NCBI GenBank assembly: GCA_023382455.1
Contig: JAHDVX010000002.1
Coordinates: forward strand, 124,001-188,000
DNA length: 64,000 nucleotides
Direction: 5' to 3'
Source: Flavobacteriales bacterium
GTDB taxonomy: Bacteria > Bacteroidota > Bacteroidia > Flavobacteriales_F > PHOS-HE28
Part shown: positions 35,775-44,898 of the stretch, in pieces
How the letters are laid out: each line of letters opens with the position of its first letter
Position numbering within the stretch: the stretch's first letter is position 1
The notes under the pieces: model-generated
Database searches by the model: none
What the model was told of the DNA's origin: nothing
The model's input: only the letters and a program-made list of their open reading frames with translations
Program-made: the position numbers and the translations under genes

Positions 35775-36872
35775 TCATGGGATCGGGTGCGGTGGCGACA
35801 CCTGCTTCATCAGGTCCTCGTTCGCCGGGCCACCCACCTTCACTTGGCCAACGGCATTGAACACGAACGCCTTGATCAGGTCGTGGTCCACGAAGGCATA
35901 GGTGCCCGGCTGGCGGAACCGGTACAGCGCGGCCACCGCAGATCCGCCCGGAACGCCCCAGGTCTCCTGGTTGGTGGCCGGCCGATCATGGAAGGAGCCG
36001 CCGTTCCATACCAGGTCCGCGTGGCCCCCGATGAGGTGGAAGCGGGCATCGATGTTGCACGAGGCTGTGATGAACAGCACCTTCTCCCCCACGTCGGCGA
36101 TCATGGCCTGTTCATGCATCAGCGCCCCGGCCTTGCCGTTCAGCATGATGTGCGTGGGTGTCAGCGTGCGCATCACCTGGATCATGTCCGCAAAACCTTC
36201 CGCCGGTGTGTCGTATTCCTTGTAGTTCCCCTGATCGTCCTTCGGCACATAGTAGTCCTGCTCCACCACATAGTAAGCCCGGTCGTAGTGCAGGCGTTTG
36301 CCATGCTCGTCCCTCAGCCCTCCGCGCGGAAGCACCATGATCACACCGTTCATGCCCGAGGTGACGTGGATCGGCACCATCGCCCCGCCCGGGGCACAGT
36401 GGTAAACGAACACGCCCGGCTTGGTGACCCGGAACCGGATGGTGGCCTCCTGGCCAGGCGCCACCTCGGTAAGGTCCCCACCACCCATGTAGCCCGTGGC
36501 CGCGTGGAAGTCCAGGTTGTGCATCATGCGGTTGGTCTTGGGGTTCACCAGCGTCACCTGCACGTAGTCGCCTTCATGCGCCACGATGATGGGCGCCGGC
36601 ACCGAACCGTTGAAGGTGAGCGTCCAGAACGTGGTGTTCGGGTCGATCTTCATCTTCTTCTCCTCCACCTTCAGCGTCACTTCCACCACCACGGGGCCGT
36701 CCTTGGCCACTTGGTCGTGTTCCGGCAGTGCCGGCGGCGGCACCATGGCCTGCTGCACATGCGGCAGCTTGTCGGGGTCCAATGGATCGGGGTCCTCGAA
36801 AACCGAGTACTGCTGGTTGCACGAGAGGATCGATGCCGTCGCCAGCAAAAACGGGATGATGCGTACCTTCAT
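35775..36872 (-). CDS. nirK: Copper nitrite reductase
   Basis: 365 residues from the ATG at 36872; lipobox-like end ASILSCN. Two cupredoxin domains. Type 1 copper ligands: first His of HNLDFH, then HCAPGGAMVPIHVTSGM (Cys, His, Met). Type 2 ligands: second His of HNLDFH, His of YHC and His in RFHLIGGHADLVW; the catalytic Asp is in NLDFH. It reduces nitrite to NO. The gene is transcribed alone, upstream of the cytochrome on the same strand with a 134-base gap, and divergently from the E1 gene. Confidence 0.95.
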   Translation of the reverse strand: MKVRIIPFLLATASILSCNQQYSVFEDPDPLDPDKLPHVQQAMVPPPALPEHDQVAKDGPVVVEVTLKVEEKKMKIDPNTTFWTLTFNGSVPAPIIVAHEGDYVQVTLVNPKTNRMMHNLDFHAATGYMGGGDLTEVAPGQEATIRFRVTKPGVFVYHCAPGGAMVPIHVTSGMNGVIMVLPRGGLRDEHGKRLHYDRAYYVVEQDYYVPKDDQGNYKEYDTPAEGFADMIQVMRTLTPTHIMLNGKAGALMHEQAMIADVGEKVLFITASCNIDARFHLIGGHADLVWNGGSFHDRPATNQETWGVPGGSAVAALYRFRQPGTYAFVDHDLIKAFVFNAVGQVKVGGPANEDLMKQVSPPHPIP

Positions 36873-37053
36873 GGAACGGTGGTTGGTTGATAGGAAACAA
36901 CGGGGCGCTGGCATGGTTCACGCCGCACCCGGTCATCAAACTCGGAAAATCCCGATGGCCTGCCCCATGCGCCCCCCTGGCAAGCTCAACTCCATGCCCT
37001 ACCGGCGGGAACACGCCCCTTCGGCCTACCAAGCGGCAATACGGCCACAACCG

Positions 37054-37061
37054 TAACTTCG
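37054..37061 (+). promoter_or_regulatory. -7 promoter element of the E1 gene
   Basis: TAACTTCG fits TAnnTTYG and lies 24 bases before the start codon, in the 213-base gap shared with divergent nirK. Nothing else in that gap was recognisable. Confidence 0.4.
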
Positions 37062-37085
37062 CCACGCACGTTCCCAATTCCGCAC

Positions 37086-39470
37086 ATGCCATCCACACAC
37101 ACCGCCACAGTTGACGGAACCCTGACCTTGGAGGAACTGAGGGAGGAGATCCTTTCGGACTACACCTTGGCCTGCCTCAGCCGCGAGGCCAGCCTGCTCG
37201 GCCGCAAGGAAGTACTCTCGGGCAAAGCCAAGTTCGGCATCTTCGGCGACGGCAAGGAGCTGGCCCAGATCTGCATGGCCAAGCAGTTCCGCCCGGGTGA
37301 TTGGCGCAGCGGATACTACCGCGACATGACGTTCATGTTCGCCATCGGCGAGCTCACCGTGCAGCAATGGTTCGCCCAGCTGTACGCCCATGCCGACCTG
37401 CAGGCCGAGCCGGCCAGCGGCGGCCGCCAGATGAACGGCCACTACGCCACCCGCAGCCTTGACGAGCGCGGCCTGTGGACCGACCTCGCCGGGCAATGCA
37501 ACTCCAGCCCGGACATCAGCCCCACCGCCGGCCAGATGCCCCGCCTGCTGGGGCTGGCCCAGGCCAGCAAGGTCTTCCGCCAGAATCGCGATTTGCACGG
37601 CCATACCCAATTCAGCAACCAAGGCAACGAGGTGGCCTTCGGCACCATCGGAGACGCCAGCACCAGCGAGGGCCTTTTCTGGGAAACGATGAATGCCGCC
37701 GGGATCCTGCAGGTGCCCATGGCCATGAGCGTTTGGGACGACGGCTGGGGCATCAGCGTGGGCAAGGCCTACCAGACCACCAAGGGCAGCATCAGCACGC
37801 TGCTCAAAGGGTTTGAGAAGCAGGACGGCACCAACGGCATCCGCATCCACCGCGTGAAAGGGTGGGACTATGCTGCCCTTAACAGGACCTATGAGCGGGC
37901 CATCGCCGAATGCCGCGCGGAGCACGTACCCTGCCTGGTGCACGTGGAGGAGGTGACGCAGCCGCAGGGGCACAGCACCAGCGGCAGCCACGAGCGTTAC
38001 AAAAGCAAGGAGGAACTGGAATGGTACAAAAGCGTGGATTGCATCACGCGCTTCCGGGAGTTCATCCTGGCCTTCAAGCCGGGTGGCCAGCCCTTGGCAT
38101 CGGCCGAGGAGCTGGACGCCATCCAAGCCCAGGCCAAGGCGGATGCCCGCACCGCGCAGAAGGCTGCATGGGCCGCCTTCATCGCGCCGATCGAGCAGGA
38201 GCGGTCCGAGGTGCTCGAGCTGTTGCAGGCACTGCCCTTGGACGAGGCCGCCCAACAGGCCAACGCCTTGCGCGATGCGCTGAACCCCGGCCGCCGCGAA
38301 GTGGTCGGGGCCGCGCGCCGCGTCCTGCTCGCCGCGCAGGCCGCCGGTGTGCCGGCCGATGAGCTGCAAGCCTGGACCGACCAGGCCATGGCCGACAATG
38401 CGGGGCGCTACGGCAGCCACCTGTACAGCGAAAGCGCCTTGAGCTGCCTGAACGTGCCCGAGGTGCCCGTGGAATATGCCTCCGGGGAAGAAGTGGACGG
38501 GCGCATCATCATCCGCGACAACTTCGCCGCGCTCTTCGAAAAAGAGCCGCTGCTGCTCACCTTCGGCGAGGACACCGGCAAGATCGGCGACGTGAACCAG
38601 GGCATGGAAGGCATGCAGGCGCGTTTCGGCGAACTGCGCGTCAGCGATGCCGGCATCCGCGAGGCCACCATCCTGGGCCAAGGCATCGGCATGGCCCTGC
38701 GCGGCCTGCGCCCCGTGGCCGAGATCCAATACCTGGACTACCTGATGTACTGCCTCCAGGGCATGAGCGACGACCTGGCCACCATCCAGTGGCGCACCAA
38801 GGGCGGCCAGAAGGCCCCGCTGATCGTGCGCACCCGGGGCCACCGGCTCGAAGGCGTTTGGCACAGCGGCAGCCCCATGGGCACCATCATCAACAGCGTG
38901 CGCGGCATGGTGGTTTGCGTACCGCGCAACATGCAGCAGGCTGCCGGCATGTACAACACGCTCATCCAAAGTGACGACCCCGCCCTGGTGATCGAGTGCC
39001 TCAACGGCTACCGCCTGAAGGAACGCCTGCCGTCCAACCTCGGCGAGTTCACCGTGCCCATCGGCATCCCCGAGGTGGTGCGCGAGGGCAGCGACCTCAC
39101 CCTGGTGAGCTATGGCAGCACCTTCCGTGTATGCGAGGAAGCCGCCGACCGCCTGGAAGCCCTCGGCATCAGCGTGGAGCTGGTGGATGCCCGCACCCTC
39201 CTCCCCTTCGACCGCGGCCACCGCATCGTGGAAAGCCTGCAAAAGACCAACCGCCTCTTGGTGGTGGACGAGGACGTGCCCGGCGGCGCCAGCGCCTTCA
39301 TCCTCCAACAGATCCTGGAAGTGCAGGGCGGCTACCGCTTCCTCGATGCCGCCCCAGCCACGCTCACCGCCAAGGCCCACCGCCCCGCCTACGGCAGCGA
39401 CGGCGACTACTTCAGCAAGCCCAGCGTGGAGGATGTGGTGGAGAAGGTGCTGGGGATGGTGAAGGAGTGA
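37086..39470 (+). CDS. Fused alpha-beta E1 of a 2-oxo acid dehydrogenase complex
   Basis: 794 residues. The first half is the E1 alpha part: GQCNSSPDIS, GDASTSEGLFWETMNAAG for thiamine diphosphate and Mg, and VHVEEVTQPQGHSTSGSHERY, a phosphorylation-loop-like segment. The second half (from about residue 460) is E1 beta: LLTFGEDTGKIGDVNQGMEG, EIQYLDYLMYCLQ, and LVDARTLLPFDRG. Fused forms are typical of Bacteroidota and are usually annotated as branched-chain 2-oxoisovalerate or related dehydrogenase. E2 and E3 are not nearby. The next gene starts three bases after the stop. Confidence 0.88.
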   Translation: MPSTHTATVDGTLTLEELREEILSDYTLACLSREASLLGRKEVLSGKAKFGIFGDGKELAQICMAKQFRPGDWRSGYYRDMTFMFAIGELTVQQWFAQLYAHADLQAEPASGGRQMNGHYATRSLDERGLWTDLAGQCNSSPDISPTAGQMPRLLGLAQASKVFRQNRDLHGHTQFSNQGNEVAFGTIGDASTSEGLFWETMNAAGILQVPMAMSVWDDGWGISVGKAYQTTKGSISTLLKGFEKQDGTNGIRIHRVKGWDYAALNRTYERAIAECRAEHVPCLVHVEEVTQPQGHSTSGSHERYKSKEELEWYKSVDCITRFREFILAFKPGGQPLASAEELDAIQAQAKADARTAQKAAWAAFIAPIEQERSEVLELLQALPLDEAAQQANALRDALNPGRREVVGAARRVLLAAQAAGVPADELQAWTDQAMADNAGRYGSHLYSESALSCLNVPEVPVEYASGEEVDGRIIIRDNFAALFEKEPLLLTFGEDTGKIGDVNQGMEGMQARFGELRVSDAGIREATILGQGIGMALRGLRPVAEIQYLDYLMYCLQGMSDDLATIQWRTKGGQKAPLIVRTRGHRLEGVWHSGSPMGTIINSVRGMVVCVPRNMQQAAGMYNTLIQSDDPALVIECLNGYRLKERLPSNLGEFTVPIGIPEVVREGSDLTLVSYGSTFRVCEEAADRLEALGISVELVDARTLLPFDRGHRIVESLQKTNRLLVVDEDVPGGASAFILQQILEVQGGYRFLDAAPATLTAKAHRPAYGSDGDYFSKPSVEDVVEKVLGMVKE

Positions 39471-39473
39471 GGA

Positions 39474-40310
39474 ATGAATTACATCCAGTACATGAATGCA
39501 ATCGGCGCAAAAGCCGATGAAGGCAGTCGATTTGAGCACTTTCGAAATCTCGTCGTAGACGTTATTGCGGAAGAATTGAGCTCATACATCCTCGAGACCC
39601 ATCACAAGAAGGGAAATGAATACCTACGACTGATTGGGAAGGGTGCGCATACGATGGATATGCGAAGCTTCTTTGACGGTTGCCGCACATCGTTGGATAA
39701 CTTCAGAAGCTCACCAATTTTTAGGTTGCTACGCGGTGAAGGTGAATCGAGCAAATTCTTATTCTATGTTCAATGCGTTTTCAGTCTTTCTCGATTGAAA
39801 TCAACTGACAAGGAAAAGGTAGCTTGTCGAATTGAGGAGGCTGCAATGGAATCATCATTCCCTATGGCAATCCTTAGGGACCGTCTTGACTATTTTATAG
39901 TTCCAAGTGCAACGCCTGAAATCGAAAGAATTGCATTTGAACCGACTCTGGCATGGCTGAACGCTTATCCGGAAGCAAAGATCCCGTTGTTGCGGGTGCT
40001 TCGCGACAGAGTCGACGCAAGTAAGGAACGACACGTCCTTGATGATTTGCGCTTATCCTTGGAATTGTTATTGAAGTATATATTGAAGAATCACAAATCA
40101 CTCGAAAAACAAAATGACCCACTCGGATCATATTTGAAGCAACAAGGATGCTCGACCGAGATCAACAACATGTTTCGTGAATTGCTCAATTATTTCGGCA
40201 AGTACCAGAACGAACACGTCAAGCATAACGAGGACATCAACTCAAGCGAAGTTGATTTCCTAGTGATTCTCTGCATCTCTTTTATGAGACTTCTTGCTCA
40301 ATACGCATAG
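39474..40310 (+). CDS. AT-rich orphan gene, helical protein of unknown function
   Basis: 278 residues, three bases after the E1 stop, with a strong ribosome site (AAGGAGTGAGGA) that overlaps that stop. Base composition is clearly lower in GC than both neighbours and codon choice differs (many TTG, AAA, GAA), a sign of transfer. The protein is all-helical by appearance. Its end, YQNEHVKHNEDINSSEVDFL followed by a hydrophobic helix, resembles the C-terminal part of abortive-infection/HEPN-like proteins with a polar HxxHN patch, but I cannot assign a family. No mobile-element ends were found. Confidence 0.7.
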   Translation: MNYIQYMNAIGAKADEGSRFEHFRNLVVDVIAEELSSYILETHHKKGNEYLRLIGKGAHTMDMRSFFDGCRTSLDNFRSSPIFRLLRGEGESSKFLFYVQCVFSLSRLKSTDKEKVACRIEEAAMESSFPMAILRDRLDYFIVPSATPEIERIAFEPTLAWLNAYPEAKIPLLRVLRDRVDASKERHVLDDLRLSLELLLKYILKNHKSLEKQNDPLGSYLKQQGCSTEINNMFRELLNYFGKYQNEHVKHNEDINSSEVDFLVILCISFMRLLAQYA

Positions 40311-40385
40311 TGTCGTTCTCCCGCAGTACATGGGTCGGCCCACCGATATGGTAAACGAAGGCTGAACCTATGGAACCTATTCCTC

Positions 40386-40919
40386 ATGTTCACCTTGCCC
40401 ATCCCCTCCCTCGCAGGCCTCACCACCGATCGCCTCGTATTCCGCCGTCCGGTGATGGCCGACCACGCGTGGTGGATGCCGTACATGAACAACGCCGAGG
40501 CCATCCGCTTCATGCCGTTCACCTTGGGCAGCGAGGCGGATTGCCGCGGGTTCATCCAGCGCTCGTTGGATCGCATCGAGCGCGATGGATCCTGCCTGAA
40601 CGTGGTGAGCGAACGCGCCACCGGCAAGCCCGTGGGCATGATTGGCCTGTTGACGCAGGATGTGGACGGCACTCCCGAGCTGGAGATCGGCTATCACTTG
40701 CTGCCTTCCGAGTGGGGGAAAGGCTATGCCACTGAAGCCGCTATGGCCTGCAAGGAATTTGCCCGGCAGCATGAACTGGCCCCGTCGGTGATCTCGCTGA
40801 TCGACCATGCCAACCACAAGAGCCAGGCCGTGGCCAAGCGCAACGGCATGGCCTTCGAGAAGGACACGGTACACCGGGGCACGCCCGCCATGGTGTTCCG
40901 CGTGATGCTGCAACCCTGA
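40386..40919 (+). CDS. GNAT-family acetyltransferase (RimJ/RimL type)
   Basis: 177 residues. Start LTTDRLVFRRPVMADH is typical of the RimJ/RimL group. LEIGYHLLPSEWGKGYATEA is the acetyl-CoA loop (Q/RxxGxG/A form: WGKGYA), and SQAVAKRNGMAFEK the following strand-helix. Such enzymes acetylate an N-terminal or small amine; substrate unknown. It follows the AT-rich gene by 75 bases. Confidence 0.9.
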   Translation: MFTLPIPSLAGLTTDRLVFRRPVMADHAWWMPYMNNAEAIRFMPFTLGSEADCRGFIQRSLDRIERDGSCLNVVSERATGKPVGMIGLLTQDVDGTPELEIGYHLLPSEWGKGYATEAAMACKEFARQHELAPSVISLIDHANHKSQAVAKRNGMAFEKDTVHRGTPAMVFRVMLQP

Positions 40920-40946
40920 CCTTTGCGGGGATCAATCATTGGAAAC

Positions 40947-41309
40947 ATGGGCCGCATACGGACGATGGACATTGCACATGCCTGGTTCGACGCCTTCAAC
41001 CGGCACGACCTGGAAGCGTTGCTGGCCTTGTACAGCGATGATGCCCGGCACTTCAGCCCCAAACTCCTGGCCCGGCGCCCGGAAACGAAAGGATGGGTCC
41101 AGGGCAGGGCGGCCCTGCGCGATTGGTGGCGCGATTCCTTTGACCGCCTGCCTTCGCTGTGCTACGAACCGACGAACCTGATCGCCGATGAACGCAGCGT
41201 CTTCATGGAGTACGTGCGGCACGTGGACGGCGAGCCCGACCTGCGCGTGGGTGAGGTGCTGGAGGTAAGCGATGGCAGGATCGAGGCTTCACGGGTTTAC
41301 CACGGGTAA
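40947..41309 (+). CDS. NTF2-like (SnoaL/DUF4440-type) small protein
   Basis: 120 residues from the ATG at 40947; the ATG at 40965 is equally possible. The fold is the cone-shaped NTF2-like barrel: DIAHAWFDAFNRHDLEALLA, then DDARHFSPKL and VFMEYVRHVDG. Proteins of this size serve as isomerases, lyases or binding proteins and cannot be assigned from sequence. It lies 27 bases after the acetyltransferase stop on the same strand. Confidence 0.78.
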   Translation: MGRIRTMDIAHAWFDAFNRHDLEALLALYSDDARHFSPKLLARRPETKGWVQGRAALRDWWRDSFDRLPSLCYEPTNLIADERSVFMEYVRHVDGEPDLRVGEVLEVSDGRIEASRVYHG

Positions 41310-41428
41310 AGGGCGGTGCGCCCAACAGCCACCCGGCAAAGCGGCATGATTTTCGATCACCGCCGCCATTGATGGCCCGCGGTTATTTTTCCGCCTCTGC
41401 TTCGAATCAATCCCAGGTACCTCACCCG

Positions 41429-42529
41429 ATGAAACTCCGGTCACAGCTTTTCCTTTCCGCCTTGTTCACCGCCCTGGTGGTGGCATCTCCGGGCTGCTCG
41501 CAACTGATGCATGCCGGCGGCGGCGGAAAACGCCCGGGCGGCCATGGGGGTGGCGGGCATTCCACGGGCGGTACCGGTCAAACCGGCACGCCGAACCCGG
41601 GCACCACCGTGCCCGGCTCGGATTACTTCCTGGACTTGAAGCTGAACTATGCCGCCGCTCCCATCGCCACGCAGAACAAATTCGCCGCCAACGTGGCCTA
41701 TGGCAGCAACCCCAATTGCACCTTCGACATCCTGTTGCCCAAAGGGCCGGCACCGGCGCCGTTGCTGATCTTCATCCATGGCGGAGGTTTCACCCAAGGG
41801 GACAAGGCTGCTTTCTTCAAGAAATCCGGGCCGCAGGTGGCCCAGCTCCTCGATGCCGGGTTCGCCGTGGCCTCCGTGAACTACCGCTTCCTGCAGAACG
41901 GGCCCCACGGGGTGATGAACTCCTTGGCCGACTCGCGCCGCTGCCTGCAATTCATCCGCTACCATGCGCAGGAGCTCGGTGTCGACAAGAACCGCATCGG
42001 GCTGATGGGCGCCAGTGCAGGCGCCGGCACCTCGCTTTGGCTGGCCATGCACGATGACATGGCCGACCCTGCATCCGCCGACCCCATTGCACGGCAGAGC
42101 ACCCGGGTACAGGCCGTTATTGCCATGAACACCCAAGGCACCTACGACCTGCCCGCCTGGGACAACATCTTCGGGCCGGTGTACGGCATCCGCCCCAGCG
42201 AGGACCCGCGATTCCGGGATAAGATCACCGAGTTCTATGGGATCAGTTCCTACAATCAAGTGAACGACCCCCAGGTGCTCGCCTTGCGTGCCGAACTCGA
42301 CCTTCCGCAACTGATCGACAAGGGAGACCCGCCCCTGTGGCTGGATTCCGAGCACCCGAATGCCCGGCCGGAAAAGCAGGGGCTGCTGCTCCATCATCCG
42401 CTGCACGCCAAATTGATCGCCGATGCCGCCATCAAGGCCGGTGTGGAAGTGGAGGCCACGCCCGCCTGCATCAATGCAGTGGGCAAGCAGGAATCCTGGG
42501 TGGCCTTCCTGATGCGCAACCTGAACTGA
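41429..42529 (+). CDS. Alpha/beta-hydrolase (esterase) lipoprotein
   Basis: 366 residues from the ATG at 41429. The signal ends VVASPGC, a lipobox. A Gly/His-rich tether (about residues 28-55) precedes the catalytic domain. The oxyanion loop FIHGGGFTQGD and nucleophile elbow GLMGASAGAG (Ser in GxSxG) are intact, with SVNYRFLQ between. A catalytic acid and histidine should lie near the end (LLHHPLHAKLI). It is an outer-membrane or periplasmic esterase of the BD-FAE/carboxylesterase group, and contrasts with the serine-less relative at 1842-3533. Confidence 0.88.
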   Translation: MKLRSQLFLSALFTALVVASPGCSQLMHAGGGGKRPGGHGGGGHSTGGTGQTGTPNPGTTVPGSDYFLDLKLNYAAAPIATQNKFAANVAYGSNPNCTFDILLPKGPAPAPLLIFIHGGGFTQGDKAAFFKKSGPQVAQLLDAGFAVASVNYRFLQNGPHGVMNSLADSRRCLQFIRYHAQELGVDKNRIGLMGASAGAGTSLWLAMHDDMADPASADPIARQSTRVQAVIAMNTQGTYDLPAWDNIFGPVYGIRPSEDPRFRDKITEFYGISSYNQVNDPQVLALRAELDLPQLIDKGDPPLWLDSEHPNARPEKQGLLLHHPLHAKLIADAAIKAGVEVEATPACINAVGKQESWVAFLMRNLN

Positions 42530-42566
42530 GATCGGGAGCGGGCCGGTGGGATCCGGCCGGAAATGG

Positions 42567-43691
42567 CTACCAGGATTTCCGGCGCAACTGCACGTAGTTC
42601 AATTTCAACTGGTCGTTCCCCGGCAGGGCATCCACCAACCGCAGGAAACCGGCCCGCTTGGCGCCCACTTTCGCTTCGCCCAGCTCCATCTCGCTCGGCG
42701 ACCCGCTGATGCTGATCCGCGGTGCGCTGACCCTTGAGCCGATCCAGAAGTTCGGGCTCCACCAACCGAGGTTCGAAAGGTTCACCTGACCCAACGTGTA
42801 GAGGATCACCGGAGCTTTCTGCGCGCCGTTCCAATACACATTGTCCAAGTTCACCGTGGCCTTGGAGGGCATGTTCACATAGATCGAGGCCTTGCGGGTC
42901 GTGTGCTCCACATGGAAGTTGGAAAGCGTGAACGACTTCACCACCGGGTTGGATGCCGGCCTGCTTTCATCGCCGTCCAACGTGGCGCTGAGGAAGATGT
43001 CGTAGTCGCTCGGCGAGCCTTCGGACACGCAGTCGGTCATGCGCACGCCACCGCTGTTGAGCACGGTGAAGGCTGCCGTGGTGGTCTCCATGCAGTACAC
43101 GCGGCATTGTTCCAGCACGGAACTGTTGCACTGGCTGTTGGTGCCCCCGGCCCCCGGCCAGTCGCCCTGGCGAAGCACGATGCCCTTGTCGCGCGGGTTG
43201 GTGACGCGGATGTTGCTGAGCCGGGCCAATAGGCAGAAACGCAGGTCGATGGCCGCCTCGGCCTGGGATGCCAGCTCGCAGTTCTCCACGATGCTGCCCA
43301 GGGTAGCCTTCAGGTCCACGGCCTTCCTTCCCCCGGAGATCAATGCAAAATCCTTGATCACATACCGGCAGTTGGTCCGTTCCATGGCCTCCTTCATGTT
43401 CGCGACCGGGTAGGTAAAGCCGTTGGACCCCGCGCCGAGGGTGAGGGTGCAGCCCCGGCCATCGATCACCAGCAGGCGCCGCATGGGCAGCACGATGTCG
43501 CCCTTGCTGTGATACTGGGCGGCACCGGAAAACACCACCGAGGTGGCATCCTCCGGCAACTGGGCGAACCAGGCGCCCACATCGCCCTTGGCCGGCACCA
43601 CATACTCCGTGGCGCATGCAGGCAACTGCGGGAAAAGAGACAACCCGATCAGAAGGCGGCAACCAAGCGCGGTGAAGACATGGCGGTTCAT
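42567..43691 (-). CDS. Secreted right-handed beta-helix protein
   Basis: 374 residues from the ATG at 43691. Signal peptide ends about LPACATE. The body is a parallel beta-helix: IDGRGCTLTLGAG, CRYVIKDFALISGG, VENCELASQAEAAIDLRFC, FTVLNSGGVRMTDCVSEG. Such proteins are pectate-lyase-like polysaccharide lyases, tailspike-type hydrolases or structural proteins. No catalytic residues can be fixed, and no sorting domain or lipobox is seen. It is convergent with the esterase lipoprotein, 37 bases apart. Confidence 0.75.
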   Translation of the reverse strand: MNRHVFTALGCRLLIGLSLFPQLPACATEYVVPAKGDVGAWFAQLPEDATSVVFSGAAQYHSKGDIVLPMRRLLVIDGRGCTLTLGAGSNGFTYPVANMKEAMERTNCRYVIKDFALISGGRKAVDLKATLGSIVENCELASQAEAAIDLRFCLLARLSNIRVTNPRDKGIVLRQGDWPGAGGTNSQCNSSVLEQCRVYCMETTTAAFTVLNSGGVRMTDCVSEGSPSDYDIFLSATLDGDESRPASNPVVKSFTLSNFHVEHTTRKASIYVNMPSKATVNLDNVYWNGAQKAPVILYTLGQVNLSNLGWWSPNFWIGSRVSAPRISISGSPSEMELGEAKVGAKRAGFLRLVDALPGNDQLKLNYVQLRRKSW

Positions 43692-43749
43692 CGCCGCCAA
43701 ACTACATCAACCACACCGGGCACCCCGGCGGCCAAGCTACCTTGCAGCC

Positions 43750-44304
43750 ATGTTGTGGCCGGACTTCTCGCGCATTCCGCAACTGGACACACGCCGCTTG
43801 GTGCTACGTGCCCTGCGGGAAAGCGATGCCCAAGCCATCTTCCTGCTACGGTCCTCACCCACCGTGATGCGCTACATCCCCAAGCCGCTGGACACACGCA
43901 CCGGCGACAGCCTGCGCATGGTGCGGGAGTTCGACCAGGCCGCGGCCGCAGGCGACGCCATCCTCTGGGCCATCACCGTGAAGGGCGCAGACCGGCTGGT
44001 GGGCTACATCGGATTCTGGCGGATCATGAAGGAGCATCACCGCGCCGAGATCGGCTACGCACTGCACCCCGACCTCTGGGGGCAGGGCCTGGCCTCCGAG
44101 GCGGTGGCCGCCGTGCTCGACCACGGATTCCGCATGATCGGCCTGCACAGCGTGGAGGCCTCCGTGGCCCCGGACAACACCGCATCCATCCGCGTCCTGG
44201 AACGGAACCAATTCGTGAAGGAAGGCCATTTCCGCCAGAACTTCCTGGCCCACGGCGTCTTCGTGGATTCCGTCGTCTACTCCCGCATCACGCCCTTCCG
44301 GTAG
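43750..44304 (+). CDS. GNAT-family acetyltransferase
   Basis: 184 residues from the ATG at 43750; the frame is open upstream but that part overlaps the divergent gene. LDTRRLVLRALRESDAQAIF and AEIGYALHPDLWGQGLASEA (acetyl-CoA loop WGQGLA) with NTASIRVLERNQFVKEG define the RimJ/RimL group. It is a second member of the family, distinct from that at 40386. It starts 58 bases from the divergent beta-helix gene. Confidence 0.9.
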   Translation: MLWPDFSRIPQLDTRRLVLRALRESDAQAIFLLRSSPTVMRYIPKPLDTRTGDSLRMVREFDQAAAAGDAILWAITVKGADRLVGYIGFWRIMKEHHRAEIGYALHPDLWGQGLASEAVAAVLDHGFRMIGLHSVEASVAPDNTASIRVLERNQFVKEGHFRQNFLAHGVFVDSVVYSRITPFR

Positions 44305-44325
44305 GCCACCAGCGGGCCGTTGCGG

Positions 44326-44333
44326 TATTTTCG
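44326..44333 (+). promoter_or_regulatory. -7 promoter element before the hypothetical-meaB pair
   Basis: TATTTTCG fits TAnnTTYG, seven bases before the next start codon. Confidence 0.45.
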
Positions 44334-44340
44334 TCCGCCC

Positions 44341-44898
44341 ATGCGTGTGCCCGCCTTGATCATCGCCAGCCTGCTCGCGCTCATGGCCCTTGCCGGCGGA
44401 CCGGCGAAATATGCCTTCGCCCTCAGCCTGTCCCCTTCCACGGACGGCCGCCTGTTCTGCCTCTTCCTGGTGGGCCTGCGCGACAGTGCCGTGGTGGAAA
44501 GCCGCCCGCTCACGCGCGAGAGCTTCATCCGCCAGGTGCAGGGCCGCACCTTCAGCCATGCCAACCCCGACGCGGAGGACCTCTTCCGCAAGTACGACGT
44601 GAAGGCCTGCACCCTGCCGCCCGACAGCGCCGCCATGGGTTTCCTCACCGACTGCACCACCTTGGACGACCTGTGGAAACTGCGTTACTGGGAATACCCC
44701 GTGAAAACGGCGGACAGCCAGCATATGGCGAAGGGTTGGAGCGAGAAACCATTGGTGCCCAGCCCGCGCCAGATGCAGATCCTTGCCGGGTACGGGCTGC
44801 GCTACCCCAATGGGCTGATCATCGGTGAACAGCTCTTCCGGCTGCTGCGCGACATGGGCGACCCAGCCTGGGTGAACAACTACCGCAACGGAGGATGA
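44341..44898 (+). CDS. Exported protein of unknown function, coupled to meaB
   Basis: 185 residues from the ATG at 44341; a GC-rich signal peptide ends about LALAGGPA. The mature part has a Cys pair (LFCLFLVG, KACTLPPD, TDCTTLDD) and ends LLRDMGDPAWVNNYRNGG. I do not recognise a family. Its stop overlaps the meaB start (ATGA), so both are expressed together, though no functional link is clear. Confidence 0.7.
   Translation: MRVPALIIASLLALMALAGGPAKYAFALSLSPSTDGRLFCLFLVGLRDSAVVESRPLTRESFIRQVQGRTFSHANPDAEDLFRKYDVKACTLPPDSAAMGFLTDCTTLDDLWKLRYWEYPVKTADSQHMAKGWSEKPLVPSPRQMQILAGYGLRYPNGLIIGEQLFRLLRDMGDPAWVNNYRNGG

Noticed and set aside
39471-40385. Insertion element around the AT-rich gene
   Set aside because: No transposase, terminal inverted repeats or target duplication were seen at either side.
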